From assembly GCA_029747015.1 (NCBI GenBank), contig JAKOGI010000447.1, forward strand, positions 143,501 to 207,500: DNA of 64,000 nucleotides, in the 5' to 3' direction. The translations under genes were made by a program, and so were the position numbers. Source of the stretch: Carnegiea gigantea (Eukaryota; Streptophyta; Magnoliopsida; Caryophyllales; Cactaceae). This document shows positions 1 through 12,063 of the stretch, piece by piece; the stretch's first letter is position 1; the number at the start of each line of letters is the position of its first letter. The notes under the pieces are model-generated. The model saw nothing but the letters and a program-made list of their open reading frames with translations. It searched no databases and was not told the DNA's origin.

Positions 1-1250
1 TCGTTATTTCGTCGCATTGTCAATTGGTAAAAATTATCAAAATAAATTGTGGTGTGACATCCTTCCTATGAATGCTTGTCAAGTATTATTGGGCAGACTT
101 TGTCTTTTTGACCGTAGGGTTATGCATGATGGCTTCTAAAACACCTATACCCTACTCAAGAATGGCCAAAAGATTGCCCTTGCCCCCTTAGCTCGTCACC
201 AAATCTCCAATCCCAAAACTAAAGAAGAACCCAAGGGAGGGGAAATGTTTCTTTGTCTCCTTGAACCCACTCTTTTAGCCTCACACCTTGAACACGGGAC
301 GTTTAAAGAGATGATCCTTTCTACCTGACCATAAAAAGAAACCAGAACCCCTCTCCATCGTCTAGCTAAACAACTCCTCAAAGAATACTCCCATGTCTTT
401 CCCGAAGAGATCCCATCTAGCCTACCCTCTCGAAGAACCATAAAACACCACATTAACCTAATTCCTGGGGTCGTTCTACCTAATAAACCAGCTTATAAAA
501 TAAAGCCTAAAGGCACCTTGGAAATGAAGGATAAGGGAAGAACTCATGTCTAAGGGTTTGGTGTGTGAGACTTTCAGTCTATATGTCGTACCCGCTCTTC
601 TAATGCCTAAGAAGGATGATTCTATAAGGATGTGTGTGGATAGCCGAGCCATAAACAAAATCACCATCAAATATCGGCATCCTATCCTAAGACTTGGAGA
701 CATGCTTGATGAACTCTACGGGTCTAAGCTCTTTTCCAAGATAAACCTAAGGAGTGGGTACTACAAAATCTGGAATAGAGAAGGAGATGAAAAGAAGACC
801 GCATTCAAGACCAAGGTTGGGCTATACGACTGGCTAGCTATGCTATTCGGCCTCCCAAATGCGTCTAGCACATTCATGAGGCTTATGAATTAAGTATTCA
901 AGCCATTCCTTGGAAAGTTCGTTGTGGTATATCTTGATGACAAATGGGTGTTCAGTAAAACTGAAGAGGAGCATTTTGGACATCTTAAGCAAGTTATGTT
1001 GGTTCTTGAGCGCAACTATATGGGAATCTTAATAAGTGTTTCATTTTCAATCTTGATGTGATCTTTTTGGGATACATAGTCTAGCCCCAAGGGGTCTGAG
1101 TTGATCAAAGCAAGGTTGAAGCAATTCCGTCATGGCCCATTCCCTCTTCTGTACATGATGTTCAGAGCTTTCATGGCCTTGGTTCCTTTTATAGGTGGTT
1201 CATACGCCACTTTAGCTCCATTGCCAGCCTCATGACTGAGGCATTCAAGG
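1..1250 (+). pseudogene. E1 gypsy pol remnant: protease end and reverse transcriptase
   Basis: Decayed start of the visible pol of a Ty3/gypsy element cut by the window edge. Bases 54-98 encode the end of the aspartic protease (CDILPMNACQVLLGR). The longest open RT stretch is 546-893, with the core '[20 protein letters not shown]' and the '[16 protein letters not shown]' block. The catalytic YLDD box is at 930-941, just past a stop at 891-893. The first RT aspartate, normally in SKIDLRSGY, reads Asn (codon 744-746). Stops and frame changes interrupt the stretch repeatedly, so no functional polyprotein is possible. RT would copy element RNA into cDNA in the cytoplasmic particle. The motif style resembles plant CRM/Reina-type gypsy elements; the clade is an inference from memory. 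Confidence 0.85.
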
Positions 1251-1886
1251 GAAACAAGTTTGTTCGGACACCATAAGGGCAAAGATCATGTTGACGAACT
1301 CAAAGAAAAGCTCACCCATGTGGCGGTCCTAGCTCTCCCATGCTTTGACAAGGCGTTTGAGGTTGAATGTGACGCCTCCGGAGTTGGCATACGAGCGGTT
1401 TTGATCCAAGAAGGAAGGCCCGATGCCTACTTTAGTGAAAAGCTAAGTGAGTCAAGGAGGAGGTATTCAATGCATGACAAGGAGTTCTTTGCTATCATCC
1501 GTGCACTTGAGCATTGGACTCATTACTTGATTGCCAATCAGTTTGTACTACATTCAGACCATGAGGCACTGAAGTATATCCAAGGAAAACACAAGTTAAT
1601 CTTTAGGCATGCTAAGTGGGCTGAATGCTTGCAATCTTTCCACTTTGTTATCAAACATATGTCCGAGAAACTCAATCAATGTACGGACGCTGTATCAACG
1701 AGGCACCTTCTTTTATTCCAACTCAACTCTTATATACTTGGACTTGAACATCTCAAGTGCTTACACAAAGGGGATTTAGACTTTAGTAAGGTATTTGAGG
1801 AGTGTCAAGTTTGGCGAAAGGGAGATTTCGTGCTTCGAGGAGCTTATCTTTTCAAGGGAACAAGACTATGTGTGCCTAAGTGTTGA
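1251..1886 (+). pseudogene. E1 gypsy RNase H domain
   Basis: An open stretch of about 208 codons encodes the RNase H domain that follows RT and degrades the RNA of the RNA/DNA hybrid. Visible acidic motifs are ECDASG near the start, the DKEFFAIIRALEHW helix, HSDHEALKYI and a final TDAVSTR where ADALSRR is usual. The four catalytic acids therefore seem present, unlike the neighbouring RT. The tether between RT and RNase H (about 950-1250) is interrupted by stops. The stretch ends at a stop just before the integrase zinc-binding region and belongs to the same broken pol as its neighbours. Confidence 0.85.
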
Positions 1887-2969
1887 ACCCATGAGCTCAT
1901 CCTTAGAGAAGTCCATGAAGGATCCATGGTGGGGCATTTTGGTGAAGACAAGACCTACTTGATGGCCAAGGAACTATTGGCCTCACATGCTCGAGGATAT
2001 TCAAGATATTGTCAAGAGGTGTTCAATGTGCCAAGTGGCCAAAAGCCATTCCCTTCTTCACGGCTTGTATGGACCACTTCCTACCCCTCAAGGACCGCCG
2101 TTGGATGTTAACACGCACTTTGTGCTAGGCCTTCCATGAACTCAATGCAACAAGGACTCAATAATGGCAATGGTGGATTGATTTGCTAAGATGGCACATT
2201 TCCTCCCTTGCCACAAGGCCAATGATACATCACATGTGGCCGATTGATATTTTAAAGAGGTGGTGAGACTCCACTGCATTCCTCTTTGCATTGTGTCTGA
2301 TCGTGACTCAAAGTTCCTTAGTAACTTTTGGATTACGTTGTGGAGGAAGTTGGGCATAAAGTTGAAGTTTAGTACGACCCACCCCCAAATGGATGGCCAA
2401 ACAGAGGTGGTGAACCACACTCTAGGGATTTTTGCTAAGGGTCCTAGTTAAGAAGAATTTGAAAGGTTAGGACTTGCTTCTTCCCTACGTCGAGTTTGCC
2501 TACAATCACGCTCCAAGTAGAACTACCAAGAATGCCTATTCAAGGTAGTTTACGAGTAAAACCCCCTTGGCCCTCTTGATCTTGTGCCAGTTCAGTAAGG
2601 GGAGAACATGAACATCAAAGGTAGCAAAAGGTTTACAGAGATTTAATAGCTCCATAAGTAGGTCCAAGCTCAAATTGAGAAGGCAAATGAGCACTACTAA
2701 GATCAAGCCAACAAGCATCGCAAACATGCCTTGCTCAAACCGGGTGGTCTATTATGGGCGTACCTTAGGGAGGACAGATTTCCTTCCAAAAGGAGGTCCA
2801 AGTTAATGCCTAGAGCCGATTGTCCATTTGAAGTGCTTGAGAAGGTCAACGATAATGATTACAATATTCTTCCAGGGGAGTATGGCATTTCTTGCACCTT
2901 CAATTCGGCGGACCTCAAGCCCTACTATAAAGATGATCTCCTTGAGAGTTTGAGGGTAAATTCTTTTTA
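1887..2969 (+). pseudogene. E1 gypsy integrase remnant
   Basis: Integrase of E1, spread over several frames. Bases 1926-2111 encode the HHCC zinc region (GHFGEDKTYLMAKELL, then a frameshift near the CxxC pair). The DDE core is recognisable: [10 protein letters not shown] near 2290 supplies the second Asp, and [11 protein letters not shown] near 2400 supplies the Glu. The C-terminal part at 2731-2970 is open (PRADCPFEVLEK, then ISCTFNSADLKPYY) and ends SLRVNSF right before the polypurine tract. No chromodomain is visible after it. Integrase would insert the cDNA into nuclear DNA; this copy cannot be translated through. Confidence 0.85.
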
Positions 2970-2981
2970 ACAAGGGGAGGA
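2970..2981 (+). promoter_or_regulatory. E1 polypurine tract
   Basis: ACAAGGGGAGGA lies directly before the TGATG that opens the 3' LTR and directly after the pol tail. This is the expected place and composition for the plus-strand primer. E2 has a matching tract at 32075-32085. Confidence 0.7.
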
Positions 2982-4255
2982 TGATGTACCCATGGAAGAT
3001 CATGATGATGCCCAAGTCCAATAGCTACCTAAGCCCAAGTAAATCCAAGAGGTCCTCAAAGTCATGAGAAATCAACTAGAAGACCAAGTGAGCTACTGGC
3101 CAGTTCTATCCAGCAAAAGCAGCAACTTTCTAACTTTATTTTCCTAATCAATTGCTAACTTAAGTCCTTCATTTTGCCTTAGGCTTTTAGTTCAAGAAGA
3201 TAGTTTTCTAATGAAATAGGTTTCAAGTCATTAAGACTTCATTTGCCCCTCCAAAGCATCCTCCAAATCCCAACTGTCCAAACTACCTAGTTGATCCAAA
3301 ATGTTACCCGGTTTTGTGGGTCCATTTCTCTTAATCTACTTTTTGGGAACCCTTTTGAGTTATCCTCAAGGTCATGATAATTATTTTGAGGAAAGTCAAG
3401 TGCCAATAAGCATAAACGATGCATTTTAGGAAGTCTAACTTTTCGGTTTCAGTTTTAACCATCCAACTTGTGCAGACAATTTCTCTCATACAGCAGGTCT
3501 AAATCTAGTGAAACATTTGGCATTGGAAAATAGACTCTTTATGATTTCATATCACTTATGGTTCATCAAAGTTGGACAAGAAACAAGAGACTTATGGCTT
3601 AATGAATCGAACCTTGCTGCAGTGTGGAAACACGGATGTTTGGAAGCATTAAATGCGAATGGATTCATCATCCCTTGGGGAACAAATACACATCCAACTG
3701 ATTCCAAGGATGCATCTGCCTATGTTAAGATAGGAATTTAAGATAACAAGTCTCCAAGTTGATGGAAATAAGTTTAAAGACTCCTATTCTTTAGATTTAC
3801 ATTATTTTCACCATAGTTATTTAGTAACTATCTTTTATATTTCTATACTAGTCTAGTAAGTTGTATTTCGTATTTTCCTATGTACGATGAGTTCCCTAGA
3901 ATATTGGCTAGCTCTATAAAATCCATACTCAAAGTGAGTTAAATAACAAGTTGTGAGTTAAAGAAAGGTTGAGTTCAAAATCCCTCTAAGTTTCTCTCTC
4001 TTGCTTATCTCTCGTTTAGCTCTCTAGGGTGGTGTTCAAGAGGCTTTTATGATCTTTTGAGTAGTGATATCTTATCCCACTGGATCTAAAAGTTGAGCTC
4101 TAAGAATGTTGGTGGTGATATCCTGTCCAAGGTCCTTAGTTGCTTGTCTTTCTTTGTTGTTTACATTCATATCGTGATCACTCTTTCCCACTTCCTTTCA
4201 CTACTAAGATTCCTTCTTTGTTCTTCATCCTTAAGGACTCAAAAGTGCACCACAA
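2982..4255 (+). repeat. E1 3' LTR (right end approximate)
   Basis: The LTR begins TGATGTACCC right after the polypurine tract. A TATA box (TATAAA) is at 3915-3920, followed by a CT-rich leader. The R-U5 part then has the GGTGGTGTTCAAG and GGTGGTGATATCC blocks, a layout also seen in the E2 LTR. The open stretch at 3508-3741 lies inside the LTR and I do not regard it as a gene. The right end was placed by the start of Tat-1 homology; no clean CA end or target duplication could be verified because the 5' LTR is outside the window. Confidence 0.6.
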
Positions 4256-5701
4256 TATTTTCGTTCTGTAATAAAGGTAAATCTAGTTCATCTTTGAGCT
4301 TTCTTTGACATTCCTTAGCCCATGAAATAGGCCCATCCTTTAATGGTGTAATTAAAATTCAAATGTGAGTAAGGATAAAAGTGTAAAGGTATTTTGTCCT
4401 CTGCCAGCATTGCATTGGTTTTAAAACTGTGAACCTCTTCATCATCCCATTTGTGCTCTATTTCAAGAGTAGATCCATTATGGGTGATGGTAGTGCATAG
4501 GTCATTCCCCTCTATAGTGGGGACTGTGCCTTTTACTAGGATCTTTACCTTCTGATGCAAAGTATAAGGATCTACTCTGTGTTTATGGAACCATGGGCAA
4601 GCCAAGAGCAGATTGAAAGACGCGAGGATGTCTAGCACTTAGAATTTAACATTCTTCTCCATGGCACCTACATTGATTGGAAATTTTAAAGTCCTAAGAA
4701 CCATCCTTTTATAGTTATTGTATGCTCTCAGGTGAGCAGTGGGCCTAGAGATGTTCACAATCCTCCAAGGACATGCATTCATAGCCGATATTAATTGTAA
4801 GATTCACGGTCCTCCATGGGGCCTACATTGATTGGAAGGTTCACGGTCCTCTAGCGACATACATTCGCTACTAACCCATTATCTGCAAGGTTAAGAGCAC
4901 ATACTCCTGCACGAGGAGTTATGAGGTATAAAGCATTATTATGTCTTGACCCTCATTATAGGAAGTCCTCCTCTTTGTAGGTGATTATGCCTTTGTCCGT
5001 GATCATTTGGTTGACCATCTATTCAGGCGGTGTTTCATGTGTTGTCTCTACCATGTTTAAAGGATCAACTAGGGCCTTCCTATATTTTTAGAAGGTCGAT
5101 ATAAGTTACCAAATTGTGATATCTCCCTTTAACTTCTTGAGTTGCTTAAGAATTGGGTCGTCCTCTGTTTTAGCCACTTCATTTCCTTTGCCGCTTTCTT
5201 TTTCTTGGGTCTGATATGAATCCTCTTCTCCCTGACGTCTACCAGTCTTATTTAAGTGTTATACCTTAGTTCAGTCTTCCTCTCCCCAGAAACGAGCATC
5301 TGTAATTATCTTAGTCCACACTCCCACAGTCCACGTACTTCCAGAGTACGCAGTGATTTCGACTTTGTTAAATAGATTTGGTTTATATAGATAGATGGAT
5401 CTCATTCACGGTGATAAAAAATAGCAAAGATGTTATCATATGAGTTGAGTGGGTTCTTACTATTGTTAAGCTCATGGGCAGCCTTAAGTAATGGAAATTC
5501 TCCTAATCTAAACATCCTTTCAAACCTATTCTTAAAGATCCAGCAGTCTTCAATATCAAAGATTCAGGTGTGATGATAACTGCATAACTTGCTTGCTTCA
5601 CAATTCTTAGAGTTCCGACCTTCGTCCATCCTTGGTATGATCGGTGGAAGAGTATTGTTACCTTTGGACAATCGCCACTCAAGGCCTTGGGCGTAAGTGG
5701 T
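4256..5701 (-). mobile_element. Tat-like gypsy element Tat-1, left segment
   Basis: Reverse-strand Tat-like element; its matching right segment starts at 22983. The two were one sequence before the Athila-like insertion: the other copy (Tat-2) near 35020 runs without interruption through TATAGGTGGTCCCAATGGG, exactly where this segment ends in GTGGT and the right segment restarts with GTGGTCCC. The left end is cut by the E1 LTR. A short local repetition (GGCCTACATTGATTGGA near 4823, in variant form near 4663) is present here and not in Tat-2. Only the protease-side end of the element is preserved on this side. Confidence 0.75.
4315..4960 (-). pseudogene. Tat-1 protease remnant
   Basis: Open at 4315-4638, where the protein reads LDILASFNLLLACPWFHKHR, then TLHQKVKILVKGTVPTIEGN. 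This is the Tat-lineage retropepsin end, where LLGRPWIH and PSTLHQKVKF are usual. The GRP of LLGRPW has become ACP. Upstream on the reverse strand (to about 4960) the same domain continues in broken form, with several stops and no recognisable DNGS-type active site. The Tat-2 copy at 33656-34117 is close to it. The role would have been cleavage of the gag-pol polyprotein. Confidence 0.75.
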
Positions 5702-6954
5702 TGATTACTACCGCAAGTGTGTAGCTATTGAAGTATAGATTTAATATCGATCCCACAGAGACCAAGTGTAGCCTATTGAGTTATAACCTATTATAAAAGG
5801 CTAAGCAACCAAATCTTCAATTGGATGTGTCTACTATCGCTGTTTAACCACTATAAATTCAATCGGATTAAAGGTGTCTAGGGAATCGTTTCCTCTAGTA
5901 AATGGTTCGATCGTAGGTTATAGTTATGCACTTTATCTAAATTGGATGATTCAAAAGAGTGCAACCAAATTAAAAATTCAATCTTTTGTTTCGAAACAAA
6001 CTAAATTGCCTAAATTGACACAATTAACATTCTTTCAAATATCCTTCATTTAGTCTTGGTTAGGGACTCTTGATTGCCAATATTTTCCTCTTAACAAACA
6101 ATTCTCTTTCAAGTAGTTGTTGAATTAACTTGTAACTTCTTGTTCTAATAGTGATGTTCTCCTTTCAGTGCTTCACTCAACTATCTAGGGTATGCAAGCA
6201 AATCTAGCCAAAACTTACTTATAACAACTCATCTACAAGATAGAATTCAATCAAACCAATTGGATAAATGACAAATATTAAAAATTAGAGATCGAACATC
6301 AATACTTTGGCCAACAAGTCTCTAGATTAAGAAAAATTACTCGCACATAATAGAATTAGTCAACATCTAAACAAAAGTTCAAGAAGATAATAGAAGGGAA
6401 GAAAAACTTAGTAACAATTGTGGTCTTCAATGGCTTCCTAAACTCTAAGCCTCCAAGTGCCAAACTTCCACTCCAACTCTTCTTACTCTAAATAAAACTA
6501 GAGAAAATCGTAGAACTAATGATCAAAATGAAAGTTACATGCTTTGGGTTTCTGTGCTGCCTCCCTATTACAGCCAAAAAAGAACCCTATTTATACACAA
6601 ACTCAGCCATGCTTAGCCACAAGATAAAAGAAGACAAAGAGGCAGCAATTCAAGGCTTACCATGAACCGTGGCTATCGCCATAGAGGGTCCGTGGTTGCC
6701 TCTATTTCAGCATTCTTTGGTTCTTCTTTCTTCTCCATGAGCATGACAACTTAGGGGCATCCATGGAGAGTCAAAATACACTCAATTAGGGTCAAACCAA
6801 GCGTAAAAAGGTCCAGAAACCTACAAAATACTGAAAAGAACCATAGCCAAGCATAATACAAGAAAAGGAGTATAGATTATAACATAAAATATATGAATCT
6901 CTATAAAAATTCAGCAAAATGACCCTAAAATAAAGGACATTCTAAGCACTATCA
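5702..6954 (-). repeat. 3' LTR of the Athila-like element
   Basis: 1253-bp LTR, the 3' LTR in the element's orientation. It starts TGATTACTACCGCAAG and ends TATCA on the forward strand, and matches 21732-22982 along its length (1251 bp). Shared blocks include ATCCCACAGAGACCAAGT, CCTATTATAAAAGGCTAAGC and ACATTCTAAGCA. Reading on the reverse strand it runs TG...CA as expected. Many C-to-T and G-to-A differences separate the copies. Confidence 0.9.
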
Positions 6955-6966
6955 AACTTCCCTGCA
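6955..6966 (-). promoter_or_regulatory. Polypurine tract of the Athila-like element
   Basis: On the reverse strand GTGCAGGGAAGTT immediately precedes the TGATAG that starts the 3' LTR. It follows the sequence GGACAAGCAATGGTTCAAGT, a familiar pre-LTR context in plant Athila elements (family knowledge from memory). Confidence 0.65.
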
Positions 6967-8799
6967 CTTGAACCATTGCTTGTCCTCATGCAATCTTGAA
7001 AGCTAAAATGAAAATGAAAAATCTCCTCAGATAAACATAAGTAGCAACATCAATAGCCTATCAACCTAAGAGGTTAGGCCAAAAATGATGAAAAATATTA
7101 CAAAATAGATGAGGGAATCAAGTTTTCAAAATAGAACAAATACCATCACATGAAACATTGAATCGATCACTGAACTTAGCTAAAATAATCATATCAACAC
7201 ATACATTAGGGAGAGTTAAAAGAATAGGTAGACCCCCACTTTGGGAATAAAGCACTCATCACTCATGCGTTTAAAATGCAATGCGGTTCACTCAAATCTC
7301 ATTCCAAAGAAATCAAATCTACCATAAGCTTGACAAGACTCTCAAATTTGCCACCATAAAAAAGTAATGCATGCTAGACAATCATAAGGACTTTGATAGA
7401 GTTGTAATGGGGCTATAGGTAAAGGTAAGAGGGGAACAAATATGTTGGGATTTGTGGAGCTCAAAGCCAAAGAACATGAGTATGAATCATCTTCACCTAA
7501 CTTCTCACAAAAAATACTCCTTATACTAAACACCAAAACATCTCAGATACACGAAATAGCCCCGAGTTGATTGAGTATGCGAAAATGTGTTGAAGCATAA
7601 TAAAATTGAAACCCAATCCTTGCATTATTTTTGCTTCTCAACATTTTTCTCTCTCTTTTTCAACATTTGTGTTTTTCTTTTTGTTCTCTTTTTTTGTTTT
7701 TGTTGATTCATTTTTTTTTTTTAAAGAGAAGGATTATGGCAAGAAAAATTGTGCACTTTTCAACAACGTTTTTAACAACTTGCAAAATTCAACCCAAAAT
7801 AACTCTAAGGGAAATATCGCATCAATCCCTCATTGTATACAAACAAACCACACCCAACAACAATGACATTATTACCCATCAACTACTCTCAATCACTGAT
7901 GAAATGCTATAGTCTTAGCGAAAAGGGTAGAACATGTATTCGACCAATGTTCAATATTATAAGTTTGCATTAAGAAAAAGAAAAGGTCAAAGCTCAATGG
8001 GGGTAGCAAGGAATAAATCATAAAAAGGATGGCTATTTGATTTATGTAACTTATAAATTCAAAGAATGTCTCAATCATATTGCCTAAACATGCATGCTAA
8101 ATGTGATCTTGAACACAGAGTCTAAGCAAGTTCTAGAGATTTGAAATCAAGGAAGGGCCACACATGAAAAAGAATATGAGACTAAAATGATGAATTAGCC
8201 CAAATAAAGATCAAAGTCTCACCGGGCAACTCCTAAAGCTCAATTAGCTCATTAGATCATATGTGCCAAATATTCATGCAAAAATTCATTGAGTAATCAA
8301 ATCGTAGTCAACATGATGAACAAAACATGAAGCTCATTTCGAAAATGGATAATTAAACATTTATTCACAAATGGGCAAAACAAAAGGGTCAAAATGACCC
8401 AAAGAAAGCTACTTAGTCGAGGACTCATCATCGGAGGATTTTTTACTGTTTCTCTCTTTTTTTTCTTTCTTTGGGTTTTTTAATGCTCTTTTTTTAAGCA
8501 AAAAATTGAAAATACCAAAATAACTCTAAACCTAAGAAAAGAAACCTAAAAATAGGAAGAAAAGCAAAATAATAAACTAAAACTGCAAACTACTCCTAAA
8601 TACAACACCTAAAATGCGAACTACTCACACATCCACATCACATATACATATGCACATATAACTCCCCTATGTTGGGACAAAGCATTGTCCTTAATGCAAG
8701 GACATATAAATCAAGGGGGAAGAAAAATAACAACTAAAAAGGAGGGGGAGGGGGAGAAGAAGAAGGGTGGGGATGGGAAATATGCTAGTCTCACCAAGT
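6967..8799 (-). other. 3' untranslated region of the Athila-like element, no gene
   Basis: AT-rich sequence with long T and A runs (7690-7720, 8455-8500). The short open frames here are T-rich low-complexity translations with no domain, so I call no gene. Near 8675-8700 the reverse strand reads GACAATGCTTTGTCCCAACA, a context I associate with Athila 3' regions. The stretch lies between the end of the ORF1-like gene and the polypurine tract. Confidence 0.6.
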
Positions 8800-8924
8800 C
8801 TCTAAACAGGCCGTGAAGTCTTGAAGTATTGGTTTTGGAAGGCAATCATCCCATGACGCTTATCATGCCGCTCCTAGACAAAGTCACGGAGTGTGGTATG
8901 TTTAGTTTGAATGTAAGCTCGGAG
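8800..8924 (-). pseudogene. C-terminal piece of the ATHILA-ORF1-like gene
   Basis: The reverse strand encodes HTTLRDFV, a stop, then ERHDKRHGMIAFQNQYFK and a short tail before stops. It continues the ORF1-like gene at 17086-18207 once the CACTA element and one GAG copy are removed. The link is by position and reading direction; the C-terminal match to known ATHILA-type proteins is weak. Confidence 0.45.
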
Positions 8925-9160
8925 CACTACAAAAAAGAAGGGGCATGCTTCCACTCTTATTTAACCACACATGACTAAGTGTAGCCAGAAAATAAATAAA
9001 AAGAAGCGCTTCAGATTATCGCCACACATAATAAGTAATGAAAATATAACCGCTCTTATAAGAATGGTAGTAACTAATTAAGGTATGTCCACATATAATA
9101 AGTGCGGAGACTTATATTTCATGAATAGAGCACACTTAGCACAGATATTAAGTGTGGCAA
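8925..9160. repeat. CACTA left TIR and subterminal repeats
   Basis: After the CACTAC terminus, short motifs related to AAGTGTGGC recur in both orientations: AACCACACATGAC, CTAAGTGTAGCC, CGCCACACATAATAAGT, ATAATAAGTGCGG, ATTAAGTGTGGCAAC. A further cluster near 9817-9865 has TCCACACATAATGCCCACACC. Such arrays are where TnpA-type proteins bind in known CACTA systems. Confidence 0.75.
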
Positions 9161-10863
<1,703 letters not shown>

Positions 10864-12063
10864 CGACAGCATATCCACTGAGAACTAGGTAATGAGAACT
10901 AACAACTATAGATCCTAGCCATTGATTTCCAATCTAATAGCCCACAATTAGTCACATTGTCAATGCAATTGGCAATTCATTTTGCTCATGCACCCTCTGC
11001 CCTTCGGCTTGTGCTATGAACCTTTGTGAATGCATTGTAGGTTAAGGAGGTGGCTGGGAAAGGGGATTAAGTGTTCGGGTGTCATGGAAAAATCATAGCC
11101 TTTGGTTGACAAATGAATGGTTAAGATATAAAGTTCCTACTTCCTATTTTGAGGGCTAGTTTTTAGTTGATAAGCCCTCTGCACACATGCACATCTCTCT
11201 CTATGCATGTAAAACAATAATAAGAAAGTTATGGATTCTACAAACTTGGATATAGGTCCTCCATAATAAATAAATCAACCACACATGAAATCCTAATATA
11301 GTTGTAACTTGAGTTGGGCATACGAAGTAAAGGTTTGATTTTTTGTTTATTTATACAAGTGTATATGAACAACTTGCATATACATGTATCAAAGTTGAGC
11401 GAAGCTCTTTCTATGCATATTATTGATGGGGATGTATTGATCATCATGTTAAAGTTGTGTTGGGATATATTAGGATTGTAACTCAACATAAACATAGAGG
11501 GTCCAGACTCTTCTATTCCTTAATCAAGGCTGAATACATGCAGCCATTAGGTTGTTTATTTTTCATAAGCTATAATTTCTCCCATTTTTAATTTTCTTTT
11601 TACTAGATGCCTTTTTAAGCCTACGTTTGCTGAATTTGGAGAATTACTTCAACCCAGATGTCAATTTTGCATGAAAGTAACCCATGAGTCTTTAACTCTT
11701 CTTGCTTTCTGGTTTAGATCTGCATGACTATGAGCCGCTATGAACATTGTTTGTTGGCCTGAATTCGTAATGCATATTCGTCTCTAGGATTGATGTGTAG
11801 AAATTGAGTTCATTTGTTGGCCTGAATTCTTAATGCATATTCAACTAAAAAATTATGTTACACATTGTAAATTATTAATTTGCAAGGATGCAACTTTATT
11901 GTCACTTTGGTTCAGAAAACTACAAATTCCTTATGAGTGAATAGTGCAAACTAAAACAGGAACTGTTTTATCTATAATGTTATGTGAGTCCTTATACTAA
12001 TCGAAACAATTGCTTGCTTACTAATCGAAACAATTACTTTCTTTCTTGCTACTAATGGCAGAA
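10864..12063. other. CACTA interior upstream of the TnpA-like gene, no gene called
   Basis: AT-rich sequence with no recognisable domain. A repeated TTTGTTGGCCTGAATTC occurs near 11750 and 11813. It probably holds the promoter or leader of the gene starting near 12064. Confidence 0.45.

Noticed and set aside
3508..3741. 77-codon open frame between E1 pol and Tat-1
   Set aside because: Lies inside the E1 3' LTR upstream of its TATA box, with no recognisable domain.
7606..7912. Phe-rich open frames resembling membrane segments
   Set aside because: The sequence is a T-rich run in the untranslated region of the Athila-like element; hydrophobicity comes from poly-T.
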